Shown: positions 23,477 to 33,237, counted from the stretch's first letter. The stretch is DNA of 64,000 nucleotides from an uncultured Tenacibaculum sp. (GCF_947499065.1 NZ_CANMMT010000001.1:744001-808000); one strand, 5' to 3'. The notes: generated by a model not told the origin, from the letters alone. Program-made: numbers and translations.

Positions 23477-26311
23477 ATGGCAGAACAAAAACGACTTTTT
23501 TTACTTGATGCATTTGCACTAATATTCAGAGGATATTACGCTTTTATAAAAAATCCACGTATTAATTCGAAAGGAATGGATACATCGGCAATTTTAGGAT
23601 TTACAAATTCTTTAATTGATGTAATAAAGCGTGAGAAACCAGATTATTTAGCTGTTTGTTTTGATAGAGGTGGAAGTGTAGATAGAGTAGAAGCTTTTCC
23701 TGAGTATAAAGCGAATAGACAAGAAACCCCAGAAGCTATTAAAATAGCGGTTCCATATATTGAAAAGATATTGGAAGCAATGAATATTCCTGCAATTGTA
23801 AAAGAAGGATATGAAGCAGATGATATTATAGGAACCTTAGCAAAAAAAGCGGAGAAAGAAGGTTTACAAACTTATATGGTTACCCCTGATAAGGATTTTG
23901 CTCAATTGGTTTCAGATAACATTTTTATGTACCGTCCACCAAGAATGGGGAATGGTTATGAGAAATGGGGAATTGAGGAAGTAAAAGCAAAATTTGGAGT
24001 AGAAAACCCAGAACAAGTAATAGATTTCCTTGGTATGATGGGGGATTCAGCCGATAATATACCAGGGTTACCAGGAGTAGGAGAAAAAACCGCTAAAAAA
24101 TTCCTTGCTGCCTATGGAACTATGGAAGGCTTGCTAGCAAATACCCATGAGCTAAAAGGAAAAATGAAGGAGAAAGTAGAGGCAAATGCCGAATTAGGAT
24201 TACTTTCTAAAAAGTTAGCAACCATAATGTTAGATGTACCTGTTGAATTAGAACAGGATAAATTGATTTTTGAACAACCAGATATTCAAAAAACAACTGA
24301 AATATTTAACGATTTAGAATTTAGACGATTAAGTGATAATTTCTTAAAAACATTTGGAGTAAAACCAGTAGCTGAAGAAGGTTCAAGTAAAACGGCTAAG
24401 AAAGCAGTAGCAGATGGAGCTAACAATACAGGTCAGTTTGATTTGTTTGCAGCACCAGGAACTGGAAAAGTTAGCGAAGAAAATAACATTAATGGTTTTA
24501 GAACTATTGACAATACAAATCACTTTTACCAATTAATAAACACACCAGTATCTAGAAAACTGTTGTTAAATAAATTAATGCAACAGGAATCGGTATGTTT
24601 TGATACAGAAACTACTGGGTTGAAAGCTTTAGAAGTAGAGTTAATAGGTATTGCTTTTTCTTGGGAAGAAAAGAAAGGATATTATGTTACATTTCCAGAA
24701 AACCAAGAAGAAACACAAACGATACTTGAAGAATTCAGACCATTTTTTGAGAATGATAGTATAGAAAAAGTAGGACATAATTTAAAATACGATATCAAAG
24801 TATTGTCAAATTACAATATGCCTGTAAAAGGAAAATTGTTTGACACTATGATTGCGCATTATTTGATAAACCCAGATATGCGCCATAATATGGATGTTCT
24901 TTCAGAAACCTATTTGAATTATCAGCCAGTTTCTATTACTGAATTAATAGGGAAAAAAGGAAAGAATCAGCTATCAATGCGTCAGGTAGAGCTTCCAAAG
25001 CAAAGCGAATATGCAGTAGAAGATGCAGATATAACTTACCAGTTAAAAGAACATTTTTCAGAAGAGTTAGAAGGTGGAAACTTAACAGGGTTATTCAAAG
25101 ATGTTGAAGCACCATTAGTGTCGGTTTTAACAGCAATGGAGATAGAAGGAGTTAACTTAAATACAGAGTTCTTAAAATCTTTATCAGTAGAGTTAGCAAA
25201 AGATATAGAGCAATTAGAGCAAAATATTTATAAAGAAGCAGGAGAGGAGTTCAATATAGCATCACCTAAACAATTAGGAGTTGTTTTGTTTGAAAACATG
25301 AAGTTGGTAGACAAGCCTAAAAAAACAAAAACAGGACAATATTCAACAGCCGAAGATGTGCTTTCAGCATTAGCAAAAGATCATGAGATAATTGCTAATA
25401 TTTTAGAATATCGTCAATACAAAAAACTACAAAGTACTTATGTAGATGCTTTGCCAAATGAGGTAAATCCTAAAACAGGACGTGTGCATACAGTATATGC
25501 GCAAGCTGTGGCTGCAACGGGTAGATTGAGTTCTAATAATCCGAATTTACAGAACATTCCAATTAGAACAAAAAGAGGGCAAGAAGTTAGAAAAGCTTTT
25601 GTGCCAAGAGATGAAAATCATGTATTGTTAGCTGCTGATTACTCTCAAATTGAATTACGAATTATAGCTGCTTTAAGTGAAGAGGAAACGATGATTAAAG
25701 CATTTCAGGATGGAGAAGATATTCATGCTTCAACTGCAGCAAAAGTTTTTAATGTAGCCATCGATGAGGTAACTAGAGAGCAACGTAGTAATGCTAAAAC
25801 AGTAAACTTTGGAATTATTTATGGAGTTTCTGCATTTGGATTAAGTAACCAAACAGATTTATCAAGAAAAGAAGCAAAGGCTTTAATTGATACATACTAT
25901 GAAACATATCCAAAGTTGAAAAATTACATGTCAAAGCAAGTAGATTTTGCACGTGAAAATGGTTATGTGGAAACAATTTTAGGGCGTCGTAGGTATTTGA
26001 AAGATATTAATTCTCGTAATGGTATTGTACGTAGTGCTGCCGAACGAAATGCAGTAAATGCACCAATACAAGGTAGTGCTGCAGATGTAATAAAGCTTGC
26101 AATGATTAATATTCACAACAGATTTGAAAAAGAAAATTTTAAATCAAAAATGTTGTTACAGGTGCATGATGAATTGGTGTTTGATGCACATAAAGATGAG
26201 TTAGAGATTATTCAGCCAATTATAAAAGAAGAAATGGAAAATGCATTTAAAATGTCGGTTCCATTAGATGTTGAGGTTGGTTTAGGAGAAAATTGGTTAG
26301 AAGCACATTAA
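23477..26311 (+). CDS. polA: DNA polymerase I
   Basis: Full-length enzyme for gap filling and primer removal. The 5' nuclease domain occupies about residues 1-300 (YEADDIIGT, GDSADNIPG). A variable linker (about 300-355) precedes the 3'-5' exonuclease with active DxE (FDTETTGL, D376 and E378), HNLKYDIK and YAVEDADIT, so proofreading is intact. The polymerase domain has motif A (DYSQIELRI), motif B (RSNAKTVNFGIIYG) and motif C (QVHDELVF, D898/E899). The 944-residue length is typical. A short conserved-looking gene follows by 10 nt. Confidence 0.97.
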   Translation: MAEQKRLFLLDAFALIFRGYYAFIKNPRINSKGMDTSAILGFTNSLIDVIKREKPDYLAVCFDRGGSVDRVEAFPEYKANRQETPEAIKIAVPYIEKILEAMNIPAIVKEGYEADDIIGTLAKKAEKEGLQTYMVTPDKDFAQLVSDNIFMYRPPRMGNGYEKWGIEEVKAKFGVENPEQVIDFLGMMGDSADNIPGLPGVGEKTAKKFLAAYGTMEGLLANTHELKGKMKEKVEANAELGLLSKKLATIMLDVPVELEQDKLIFEQPDIQKTTEIFNDLEFRRLSDNFLKTFGVKPVAEEGSSKTAKKAVADGANNTGQFDLFAAPGTGKVSEENNINGFRTIDNTNHFYQLINTPVSRKLLLNKLMQQESVCFDTETTGLKALEVELIGIAFSWEEKKGYYVTFPENQEETQTILEEFRPFFENDSIEKVGHNLKYDIKVLSNYNMPVKGKLFDTMIAHYLINPDMRHNMDVLSETYLNYQPVSITELIGKKGKNQLSMRQVELPKQSEYAVEDADITYQLKEHFSEELEGGNLTGLFKDVEAPLVSVLTAMEIEGVNLNTEFLKSLSVELAKDIEQLEQNIYKEAGEEFNIASPKQLGVVLFENMKLVDKPKKTKTGQYSTAEDVLSALAKDHEIIANILEYRQYKKLQSTYVDALPNEVNPKTGRVHTVYAQAVAATGRLSSNNPNLQNIPIRTKRGQEVRKAFVPRDENHVLLAADYSQIELRIIAALSEEETMIKAFQDGEDIHASTAAKVFNVAIDEVTREQRSNAKTVNFGIIYGVSAFGLSNQTDLSRKEAKALIDTYYETYPKLKNYMSKQVDFARENGYVETILGRRRYLKDINSRNGIVRSAAERNAVNAPIQGSAADVIKLAMINIHNRFEKENFKSKMLLQVHDELVFDAHKDELEIIQPIIKEEMENAFKMSVPLDVEVGLGENWLEAH

Positions 26312-26321
26312 AAGCTTAAGA

Positions 26322-26702
26322 ATGGAATTAGATTATTTGGAGAATGTAAATGGTCTTAATGAGAATGTTGTTAGATTATACAATTTTAATAAGGAAGAAG
26401 CACAGAAGCTTAGTGAGCTAATTGAAGATGTAATTATTAATAAAAAACAACGATTAGATTTATCTACAGTAGATTTTATAAAACCTAGAAATTGTAATTT
26501 AATTTTAGGGTTGTTCAAGTCTGATGAAGGTATACTTACAGAAGATTATAAAACCTTTTATTGTGTTCTTACATTAAGAGGTTTTATAAATATGTTGAAT
26601 CTTATAGAGCCTTTTTGTAAAAAAGAAACGAGGAGTTACCAATACTTATATGATATTGATAACCCCACAGATTTGTTATTTTCTCCAACAGCAAGTTGGT
26701 AA
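26322..26702 (+). CDS. Small cytosolic protein of unknown function
   Basis: The 126-residue protein has no signal peptide or membrane segment. Its N-terminal half (NFNKEEAQKLSELIEDVIIN) is helical, then come mixed strands (LDLSTVDFIKPRNCNLILGLF), and the end is Asp/Pro-rich. No domain was recognised, but the composition and the tight spacing behind polA (10 nt) support a real gene, probably co-transcribed. It ends 9 nt before the convergent Ig-like lipoprotein gene, with no terminator visible between. Confidence 0.65.
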   Translation: MELDYLENVNGLNENVVRLYNFNKEEAQKLSELIEDVIINKKQRLDLSTVDFIKPRNCNLILGLFKSDEGILTEDYKTFYCVLTLRGFINMLNLIEPFCKKETRSYQYLYDIDNPTDLLFSPTASW

Positions 26703-26711
26703 AATTGTAGT

Positions 26712-28310
26712 TTACTTAATAGTAAAAATTTCTTCTTGTATCCAGTTTGCTCTCAATTTGAAAACTTTTTCAAAGTAAATTACTTTTTCAGGTTGTTTTC
26801 TTGATAAGAAATCACCAGTGTCCCATTGATTATTATTGTTTTCATCAATAATTGCTCTAACAGTGTATTCTTTAGGTTCAAGTAATTCAAACTCTATTTT
26901 TTTAGAGGAATTTAGATACTTAGTTTTAATTACAGTGTTTTTATTTATAAGTTGTAATATAATTGGATGCTTTGTTTCTTTTTTAATGTTTAATACAATC
27001 GTTCCGTAATCTTCAGGAGTTAGTGTGTTGTATTTATAATTTAAAGAATCATTGGAGGTTTCAAAAAGGTCAGTAATTCCTTTAGGCAAAATATTGAAAT
27101 CATATTTCATTTTTGTTTTTTTCGAGAATAAAACAGCTAACTTATTAATATCTACTTTTTTTACTTCAAAAGGAACATCAATGGTGTCTTTGTCTACTAG
27201 AGAAAACTTTGTTTTATCAATGTTTACAATGGGATTGTTTGTATTAAGAAATAAGGTGTCGTTTAGGTGTAGTGTTCTACGAATGTTTGAAGAAATAGAA
27301 AGAGAATCTATTTTCTTTTTACGTAAACGTACAGTAATAGTATCTTTAAAATCAGTATTACTAACTATAAAATTCAAAGAATCTTGTTCAATTATAGGAG
27401 TATACCAATAGTTAAGAGTGTCTTTATCTTTTTCAAACTGAGAAAAAGATTTAAAATTTGAAGGAACAGACGATAATAAATCGACTTTCATATTTTCTTT
27501 TTCTCCATTAAATCCAAATAAAATTTTTCCTTTGGTTGTTTCCTTTCCTCTTTTAAATTTAAATGGTTGTAATTCTTTAAAAATACGTATAGGTTTAGTA
27601 ACCAAGGTATCTTGAGGTAAGGAAATAGTATCTTTAAAAAAACCAATCTCATCATTTTGACTATTAAATAAGTAGTTGTTTGAAGACTGTTTTAAACCAA
27701 GTAAAAGATATTTTCCTTCTCGTAAATTAGTAAATTCAAAATTTGTAGAATCTAGTGTACTAGTTACATAGCTTGGCTTTTGTTTGTAAACGATAGAATC
27801 GTTATAGGTACTATCTAATTTATATAATAATACGCTAATTTCTTTAATTTTTTCTTTTTTAAAAGCAGAGGCAACAGAACCTTTTAAACTTAAAGAGTCT
27901 ATGTAGTTTCCAGTAGAGAAAACGTATTTGAAGCTTTCCAATTTATTGTTTTCATTATTATCTTGGATAGCATTACCAAAATTAAAAGTATAGGTAGTAT
28001 TAGATTTTAAGGTGTCTAATATTTTAATGTTAATATGTTTGCTTGGAGACCCTTGTGGGGTGATTAAAGGTGGGTTTTTTAAAGGAGGGGAAACAACAAG
28101 CTGTTTAGTAAGATCTTTTAAAACAATATATTCGTCAAACTCAATTCGTATATTTTTTTTGTTAAAGTTAGTAGTTTCATAAGGAGGTTTAGCGGTAACC
28201 ATAATAGGAGCGTCCTTATCTTTAGGACCACCATCAGGCCTACCTTTTCTTGCGCAACTAGCTATTATAAGAGTAAATAAAATAACTAAAAGAGTGTGTT
28301 TGTTTTTCAC
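26712..28310 (-). CDS. Ig-like (Big_5/SbsA type) lipoprotein
   Basis: The lipobox is IIASC (Cys19), followed by a GRPDGGPKDKDAP linker typical of Bacteroidota lipoproteins of this family. An SbsA-type Ig-like domain sits at about 35-130 (KKNIRIEFDEYIVLKDL, TTYTFNFGNAIQDNNE). The remaining 400 residues are beta-rich and repetitive; the C-terminus has an EPKEYTVRAIIDENNNNQWDTGDF block, resembling an SdrD/DUF-type Ca-like loop. It is probably an outer-membrane surface or periplasmic structural lipoprotein. The exact role is unknown. Confidence 0.85.
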   Translation of the reverse strand: MKNKHTLLVILFTLIIASCARKGRPDGGPKDKDAPIMVTAKPPYETTNFNKKNIRIEFDEYIVLKDLTKQLVVSPPLKNPPLITPQGSPSKHINIKILDTLKSNTTYTFNFGNAIQDNNENNKLESFKYVFSTGNYIDSLSLKGSVASAFKKEKIKEISVLLYKLDSTYNDSIVYKQKPSYVTSTLDSTNFEFTNLREGKYLLLGLKQSSNNYLFNSQNDEIGFFKDTISLPQDTLVTKPIRIFKELQPFKFKRGKETTKGKILFGFNGEKENMKVDLLSSVPSNFKSFSQFEKDKDTLNYWYTPIIEQDSLNFIVSNTDFKDTITVRLRKKKIDSLSISSNIRRTLHLNDTLFLNTNNPIVNIDKTKFSLVDKDTIDVPFEVKKVDINKLAVLFSKKTKMKYDFNILPKGITDLFETSNDSLNYKYNTLTPEDYGTIVLNIKKETKHPIILQLINKNTVIKTKYLNSSKKIEFELLEPKEYTVRAIIDENNNNQWDTGDFLSRKQPEKVIYFEKVFKLRANWIQEEIFTIK

Positions 28311-28363
28311 AAATTAATATTTAAAATATAAGATCAAAAGTAGTAAAATAAGACGAATGAAAT

Positions 28364-29056
28364 TTATACATTTTTAGTGTAAGCCATGGTAGCAATACTA
28401 ATAGTAATATCTTTTGTTTTAAGTAATTCTTTACAACAGTTTTCAAGAGTAGCTCCCGTGGTAATAACATCATCGATAAGTAAAACGTGTTTTTTTTCAA
28501 AAAAAGTATAACTAGTTAATTTAAATTTAGTTTTACTATTTGAAAAACGTTCAAAACGTTTTTTAAAAGTTTGTGTTTTTGAAACAGAAACTTTAATAAG
28601 GACATCGGGAATATATTGAATGTCTAATATTTTACTCAAAGTTTGACCAAATTTAGTGAGTTGATTATAGCCGCGCTGTTTTAATTTTTTAGGATGAAGA
28701 GGAACTGGAAGTATATAATCAATATGATTAAAAACACTAGACTCTTTTAATATATGTCCAAATCTATTGGCAAGAAACACACCAATTTGTTGTTGGTTTT
28801 TATATTTTAACTCATGAATAATTTTTTGTGTTATTCCGTGTTTTTGATAATATAAAAAAGAACGAATACTTTTTATAGGTACTTTTCCATAAAAAGGAGA
28901 TAACATTGTAACATTTGTATAAGGGTTGTCGTCGATAATAGGTAAATCATGGTTACAGGTTGTACATAGGTAATTTTCATTTTGTAGTAACATTAACGTA
29001 CAATTAACACATAGATTAGGATAAAATAAATAGAATATTTCTTTTAAAAGTCGCAT
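28364..29056 (-). CDS. comF: ComF-family phosphoribosyltransferase-like protein
   Basis: The N-terminal zinc ribbon has two CxxC pairs (C16/C19, C31/C34). A type I PRTase domain follows, with PVPLHPKKLKQRGYNQ and the PRPP-binding loop VLLIDDVITTGATLE. ComF is required for DNA uptake in naturally competent bacteria; flavobacterial members are conserved, though their role is less clear. The 230-residue length is normal. It is 53 nt downstream of the Ig-like lipoprotein gene in map order but upstream in transcription, so an operon is possible. No other competence genes are nearby. Confidence 0.92.
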   Translation of the reverse strand: MRLLKEIFYLFYPNLCVNCTLMLLQNENYLCTTCNHDLPIIDDNPYTNVTMLSPFYGKVPIKSIRSFLYYQKHGITQKIIHELKYKNQQQIGVFLANRFGHILKESSVFNHIDYILPVPLHPKKLKQRGYNQLTKFGQTLSKILDIQYIPDVLIKVSVSKTQTFKKRFERFSNSKTKFKLTSYTFFEKKHVLLIDDVITTGATLENCCKELLKTKDITISIATMAYTKNV

Positions 29057-29109
29057 CTTTACAAGCCATTTTTTAAGAGAAAGATACGAAAACCTAACAA
29101 AAAAGCATT

Positions 29110-29670
29110 TTGAATAAGAAACTTAATTTTTTTAAAGAAGCAGTAAAAAACTATAAAACATCTGGAACAGTAGTTCCTAGCTCTAGATTTTTAGCAGATA
29201 AAATGCTAAAAGAAATAGATTTTTCTAAAGCTAGTGTTATTGTAGAGCTGGGACCTGGGAATGGAGCAATTACGCATAGTATTTTAAAGAAGGTTAATTC
29301 TAGTGCTGTTGTTATATGTTTTGAAATTAATGATGCTTTTTATGAAGAATTAAAAGAAATAAATCATCCGCAGTTAATTGTTCTAAAATCTTCTGCCGAA
29401 AAAATAAAAGAAGAAATAGAAAAATTAGGTTACGACAAAGCAGATCATATAATCTCTAGTTTACCTTTAACGATTATACCTAAAAAAATATCGTCAAATA
29501 TTCTATTAGAAAGTTATCGTTTTTTAAAGACTAATGGGATGTTCATTCAATATCAATATAGTTTAACTTATTATAAAAAATTGAAAGAAGTTTTTGGGAA
29601 AAACATAGCTTTAAGTTTTGAGCCTCTTAACTTTCCACCGGCATTTGTGTACAAGTGTGTTAAAAAATAG
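29110..29670 (+). CDS. PmtA-like phospholipid N-methyltransferase
   Basis: A class I SAM-dependent methyltransferase of 186 residues. SGTVVPSSRFLADKML (about 18-33) corresponds to the ATGAVMPSG-type block of bacterial phosphatidylethanolamine N-methyltransferases. Motif I is VIVELGPGNGA (E46-A53). ISSLPLTIIPKK resembles the S/N-LPL motif IV of PmtA and KsgA. The likely reaction is methylation of PE or a related lipid at the membrane; rRNA adenine methylation is less likely because the motif is SLPL rather than NLPY. The start is TTG at 29110; no ATG occurs in frame before residue 32, and a stop lies just upstream. Confidence 0.75.
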   Translation: MNKKLNFFKEAVKNYKTSGTVVPSSRFLADKMLKEIDFSKASVIVELGPGNGAITHSILKKVNSSAVVICFEINDAFYEELKEINHPQLIVLKSSAEKIKEEIEKLGYDKADHIISSLPLTIIPKKISSNILLESYRFLKTNGMFIQYQYSLTYYKKLKEVFGKNIALSFEPLNFPPAFVYKCVKK

Positions 29671-29715
29671 TATATTAGCGCAGAACACATCAAGTTGTTC
29701 ATCATAATTCCCCAG

Positions 29716-30624
29716 ATGATGATTACTATACCAAGACTGAAAAATAACGGCATTGTTGCCTTTTTGATGGTTTTAATAATTACCATTGGATATTTGTCAT
29801 ATCAAAATGCGAGTGATTACGCAGAATTAAAGAATGTTTTTGAGTTAGAAAAAAAGGAGCTAGAATCTGAGCTTAATATTGTTATTAAGGACTATGAAGA
29901 TGTAAGCTTTGATAAAAATGAAGTTTCATTAAAACTTCGAGAAGAACTTCATAAAATAATAAAACTTCGAGATACTATTCAAAACTTAAAGGCGATAGAT
30001 TATGGATTGATTCGTTTTTACAGAAAGAGGATTGCCAACTTAGCTACACAAAACAAAATTCTTTTTACACAAATAGATTCATTAAACCTTCTTAATAATG
30101 AACTAGAAACTAAAAATGATAGTGTAAAAGAGGTCTTATTAGAAAAAGAAAATCAGAATACTAAACTAAAGCATAAAAATTACTTCTTAGGACAAGAGAA
30201 AAAGGTTCTAAAGGAAAAAATTGCCGTAGCAGAAATTATTGAAATATCTTCAGTAAAGGTAGAGGCAATGAAAAAGAGAAGAAAAGATAAATATACATCT
30301 ACATCAAGATCGAGCAGAACCGATGCATTTAAAGTAGAATTTAATTTATTAGAAAATAAAATTATTTCAGAAGGAATAAAGCCTATTTATATTCAAATAT
30401 TAGATGAAAATAAAAAGGTAATAGCTCCTGCAAAGGAAGTAAGATTGAAAAATAAAGAGAAAATAATAAGTAGTGATATTTTAATGGCAGAATATCATAA
30501 CAAGCAAATACCTGTAATTTCTTTTATTTATGTAAATAGAGAAAGTATACACAAAGGATCTTACCTAGTTAAGATATTTGTAAATGGTGTTTTTGCTGGT
30601 AAATCAATTGTGAAATTAAGATAA
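29716..30624 (+). CDS. Membrane-anchored coiled-coil protein, paralogue 1
   Basis: One N-terminal transmembrane segment (about residues 10-27, VAFLMVLIITIGYLSY) is followed by a long coiled coil (about 35-170, Leu/Lys/Glu heptads). A conserved STSRSSRTDAFKVEF block leads into a C-terminal beta domain (about 200-302) ending VKIFVNGVFAGKSIVKLR. The start is set at the ATG at 29716; the frame is open to a TTG at 29695. The next gene is a clear tandem duplicate. It may tether or span between the membrane and something; no partner is known. It has no Walker motif and is not a ParA ATPase. Confidence 0.8.
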   Translation: MMITIPRLKNNGIVAFLMVLIITIGYLSYQNASDYAELKNVFELEKKELESELNIVIKDYEDVSFDKNEVSLKLREELHKIIKLRDTIQNLKAIDYGLIRFYRKRIANLATQNKILFTQIDSLNLLNNELETKNDSVKEVLLEKENQNTKLKHKNYFLGQEKKVLKEKIAVAEIIEISSVKVEAMKKRRKDKYTSTSRSSRTDAFKVEFNLLENKIISEGIKPIYIQILDENKKVIAPAKEVRLKNKEKIISSDILMAEYHNKQIPVISFIYVNRESIHKGSYLVKIFVNGVFAGKSIVKLR

Positions 30625-30673
30625 AGAAATGAAGTAGAAAACTATTAATTAACCCCAATAAACCCCCTTAATT

Positions 30674-31573
30674 ATGACTCCCCACAAAAGAAAAAGCATA
30701 TTAATTGTTGTGCTTTTAATGCTTACACTTTTTTTAACGTTGTACTCGTTTCAGAAATCTAGCCAATACGAAGACCTGAAACAAATCTTTCAACAAGAAA
30801 AGACTGATTTAGAAAAAGAACTAGACGAGATGATAAAAGATTATACTGATGTTGTCGTAAGAAAAAAACGTCTCTCTAAAAGATTAAAAGTAGAGTTGGT
30901 AAAAATGAAAGAACTACGTGATTCTATCAAAAGTTTACGAACAGATAATTATAACCTAATTAGAAAGTACAGAAGAAAGATTGTTACCTTAGAAAGAGAA
31001 AATAGAAATTTATTTATTCGAGTAGATTCACTTAGTACAGTAAACAATGCTTTAGCTCAAGAAAATGTTATTACCAATGAAATCTTAAAGCAAAAGGAAA
31101 CAATAAATGTTTCGTTAACTGAGAAAAACAAGGAGTTAACAGAGAAACAAAAATCACTTGAAGAGAAAATAGCTATTGGAGGAGTTATTAAAACAAGCCC
31201 AGTAAAAGCAATTGCAATGAAGGAGCGTAGTAGTGGAAAATTAACCTCTACATCGAGATCAAGTAGAACAGACGCTTTTAAAATCAATTTTGATTTATTA
31301 AAAAATGTAATTACTGAGGCAGGAGAAAAATCTGTTTATATTCAAATTATAGATGAGAATAAAAAAGTAGTAGCACCAAAAGGAGTTACAAACTTAAAAG
31401 ATGGAGGTAAAATACAGTATTCCGATTCTATAGAAATAAATTATGATAATAATAGATTAAGTTTAGTGTCTTTAGTTCTCGTAAATAGAGATGATATAAA
31501 CAAAGGAAAATATACCGTGAGTGCATTTGTAGACGGTGTCTATACAGGAGCCACAACTTTAAAGCTCAGATAA
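30674..31573 (+). CDS. Membrane-anchored coiled-coil protein, paralogue 2
   Basis: The same architecture as the gene ending at 30624: transmembrane segment (about 8-24, ILIVVLLMLTLFLTLYSF), coiled coil (about 35-165), the shared STSRSSRTDAFK block, and a C-terminal beta domain ending VSAFVDGVYTGATTLKLR. The two proteins align over their whole length, with the beta domain the best conserved (VYIQIIDENKKVVAP versus IYIQILDENKKVIAP). They are separated by 49 nt and are probably co-transcribed, then ended by the hairpin at 31596. The function is unknown. Confidence 0.8.
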   Translation: MTPHKRKSILIVVLLMLTLFLTLYSFQKSSQYEDLKQIFQQEKTDLEKELDEMIKDYTDVVVRKKRLSKRLKVELVKMKELRDSIKSLRTDNYNLIRKYRRKIVTLERENRNLFIRVDSLSTVNNALAQENVITNEILKQKETINVSLTEKNKELTEKQKSLEEKIAIGGVIKTSPVKAIAMKERSSGKLTSTSRSSRTDAFKINFDLLKNVITEAGEKSVYIQIIDENKKVVAPKGVTNLKDGGKIQYSDSIEINYDNNRLSLVSLVLVNRDDINKGKYTVSAFVDGVYTGATTLKLR

Positions 31574-31595
31574 ACAATCATTAAAAAAATAATAG

Positions 31596-31629
31596 AAAGT
31601 GAAGAATTAAATGAATTCTTCACTTTTTT
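31596..31629 (+). terminator. Terminator of the coiled-coil pair
   Basis: A perfect 13-bp stem (31596-31608 with 31614-31626), loop AAATG, followed by Ts. It lies 22 nt past the stop. Confidence 0.9.
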
Positions 31630-31662
31630 CTTTTAGAATAGCGTTAGTTTAAATCCTTATTT

Positions 31663-31670
31663 TATTTTTG
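31663..31670 (+). promoter_or_regulatory. -7 promoter element of glyS
   Basis: TATTTTTG matches TAnnTTTG exactly and ends only 4 nt before the glyS ATG, so a transcript starting at the usual distance would be nearly leaderless. No good TTG -33 box at standard spacing was found. Confidence 0.5.
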
Positions 31671-31674
31671 CACC

Positions 31675-33216
31675 ATGGCAAAACAAGAAGATCAATTTAA
31701 AAAGGTATTATCGCATGCTAAGGAGTATGGTTATGTATTTCAATCATCTGAAATTTACGATGGTTTAAGTGCGGTATATGATTATGCTCAAAATGGAGTA
31801 GAATTAAAGAAAAATATTAGAGATTACTGGTGGAAAGCAATGGTGCAAATGCACGAAAATATAGTAGGAATAGATGCGTCAATTTTAATGCATCCTACTA
31901 CATGGAAAGCATCAGGTCACGTAGATGCATTTAATGATCCATTAATTGATAATAAAGATTCTAAGAAAAGATATAGAGCAGATGTTTTAGTAGAAGATTA
32001 TTGTGCTAAAATAGAAGGTAAAATAGAGAAAGAAGTAAAAAAAGCAGCAAAACGTTTTGGCGATGCTTTTAATAAAGAAGAATTTCTTGCTACCAATGGC
32101 CGTGTTTTAGGATACCAAGAAAAGATAAACACTATTTTAGGTCGACTTGGAAAATCTTTAGAAAATGAGGATTTAGCTGATGTAAAAGCTTTAATTGAAG
32201 AATTGGAAATTGCCGATCCTTTAACAGGTTCTAAAAATTGGACAGACGTTAAGCAATTTAACTTAATGTTTGGAACAAAACTGGGAGCTTCAGCAGATAC
32301 TGCAATGGATTTATATTTAAGACCTGAAACTGCACAAGGAATTTTTGTAAACTTTTTAAATGTGCAAAAAACAGGTCGTATGAAAATTCCTTTTGGAATT
32401 GCTCAAACAGGTAAGGCTTTTCGTAACGAAATAGTAGCGCGTCAGTTTATTTTTAGAATGCGTGAATTTGAGCAAATGGAAATGCAATTTTTTGTAAAAC
32501 CAGGAACTCAAAAAGAATGGTATGACACTTGGAAAGAAACTCGATTAAAGTGGCACTTGAGCTTAGGTATGGGAGCTGATAATTATCGTTTCCACGATCA
32601 TGAAAAATTAGCACACTATGCTGATGCAGCTGCAGATATTGAATTTAAATTCCCATTTGGATTTAAAGAGTTAGAAGGGATTCATTCTCGTACTGATTTT
32701 GATTTAAAAGCGCATGAAGAGCATTCAGGAAAGAAATTACAGTATTTTGATCATGAAGAGAATAAGAATTATGTGCCATACGTAGTAGAAACATCAATTG
32801 GTTTAGATAGAATGTTCTTAGCAGTTTTCTCAAAATCTTTGCAAGAAGAAGAATTAGAAAATGGAACAACAAGAACAGTTTTAAAATTACCAGCAGTTTT
32901 AGCACCAACAAAAGCAGCTATTTTACCATTAGTTAAAAAAGATGGATTGCCAGAAATAGCACGTAAAATTGTTGATGATTTAAAATGGGACTTCAATGTG
33001 TCTTATGATGAAAAAGATGCTGTAGGACGTCGTTATCGTCGTCAAGATGCAAATGGAACACCATTCTGTATTACTGTAGATCATGATACTTTAAATGATA
33101 ATACGGTAACAATTCGTCATAGAGACACTATGGAGCAAAAACGTGTAGCTATTTCTGAATTAAGAGATATTATTAAAGAAGAAGTAGATGTTAAAAATTG
33201 GTTACAAAAAATGTAA
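31675..33216 (+). CDS. glyS: Glycyl-tRNA synthetase (homodimeric type)
   Basis: This class II synthetase charges tRNA-Gly. Visible are motif 2 (AQTGKAFRNEIVARQFIFRMREFEQMEMQFF), motif 3 (ETSIGLDRMFLAVF) and the C-terminal anticodon-binding domain (from about 405: APTKAAILPLVKK...DAVGRRYRRQDANGTPFCITVD). It is the archaeal/eukaryotic-like alpha-2 type, with one 513-residue chain, and not the alpha/beta heterotetramer. It begins 4 nt after a -7 box and is followed by a terminator that doubles as the next gene's promoter region. Confidence 0.96.
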   Translation: MAKQEDQFKKVLSHAKEYGYVFQSSEIYDGLSAVYDYAQNGVELKKNIRDYWWKAMVQMHENIVGIDASILMHPTTWKASGHVDAFNDPLIDNKDSKKRYRADVLVEDYCAKIEGKIEKEVKKAAKRFGDAFNKEEFLATNGRVLGYQEKINTILGRLGKSLENEDLADVKALIEELEIADPLTGSKNWTDVKQFNLMFGTKLGASADTAMDLYLRPETAQGIFVNFLNVQKTGRMKIPFGIAQTGKAFRNEIVARQFIFRMREFEQMEMQFFVKPGTQKEWYDTWKETRLKWHLSLGMGADNYRFHDHEKLAHYADAAADIEFKFPFGFKELEGIHSRTDFDLKAHEEHSGKKLQYFDHEENKNYVPYVVETSIGLDRMFLAVFSKSLQEEELENGTTRTVLKLPAVLAPTKAAILPLVKKDGLPEIARKIVDDLKWDFNVSYDEKDAVGRRYRRQDANGTPFCITVDHDTLNDNTVTIRHRDTMEQKRVAISELRDIIKEEVDVKNWLQKM

Positions 33217-33237
33217 TTGATATTTATATAAAACTTG

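Noticed and set aside
27052..27411. Plus-strand frame of 119 codons inside the Ig-like lipoprotein gene
   Set aside because: It lies wholly within a larger gene with a lipobox and domain.
29716..31573. Labelling the coiled-coil pair as chromosome-partitioning ParA proteins
   Set aside because: They have no Walker A motif or ATPase fold; only a TM segment, coiled coil and beta domain are visible.
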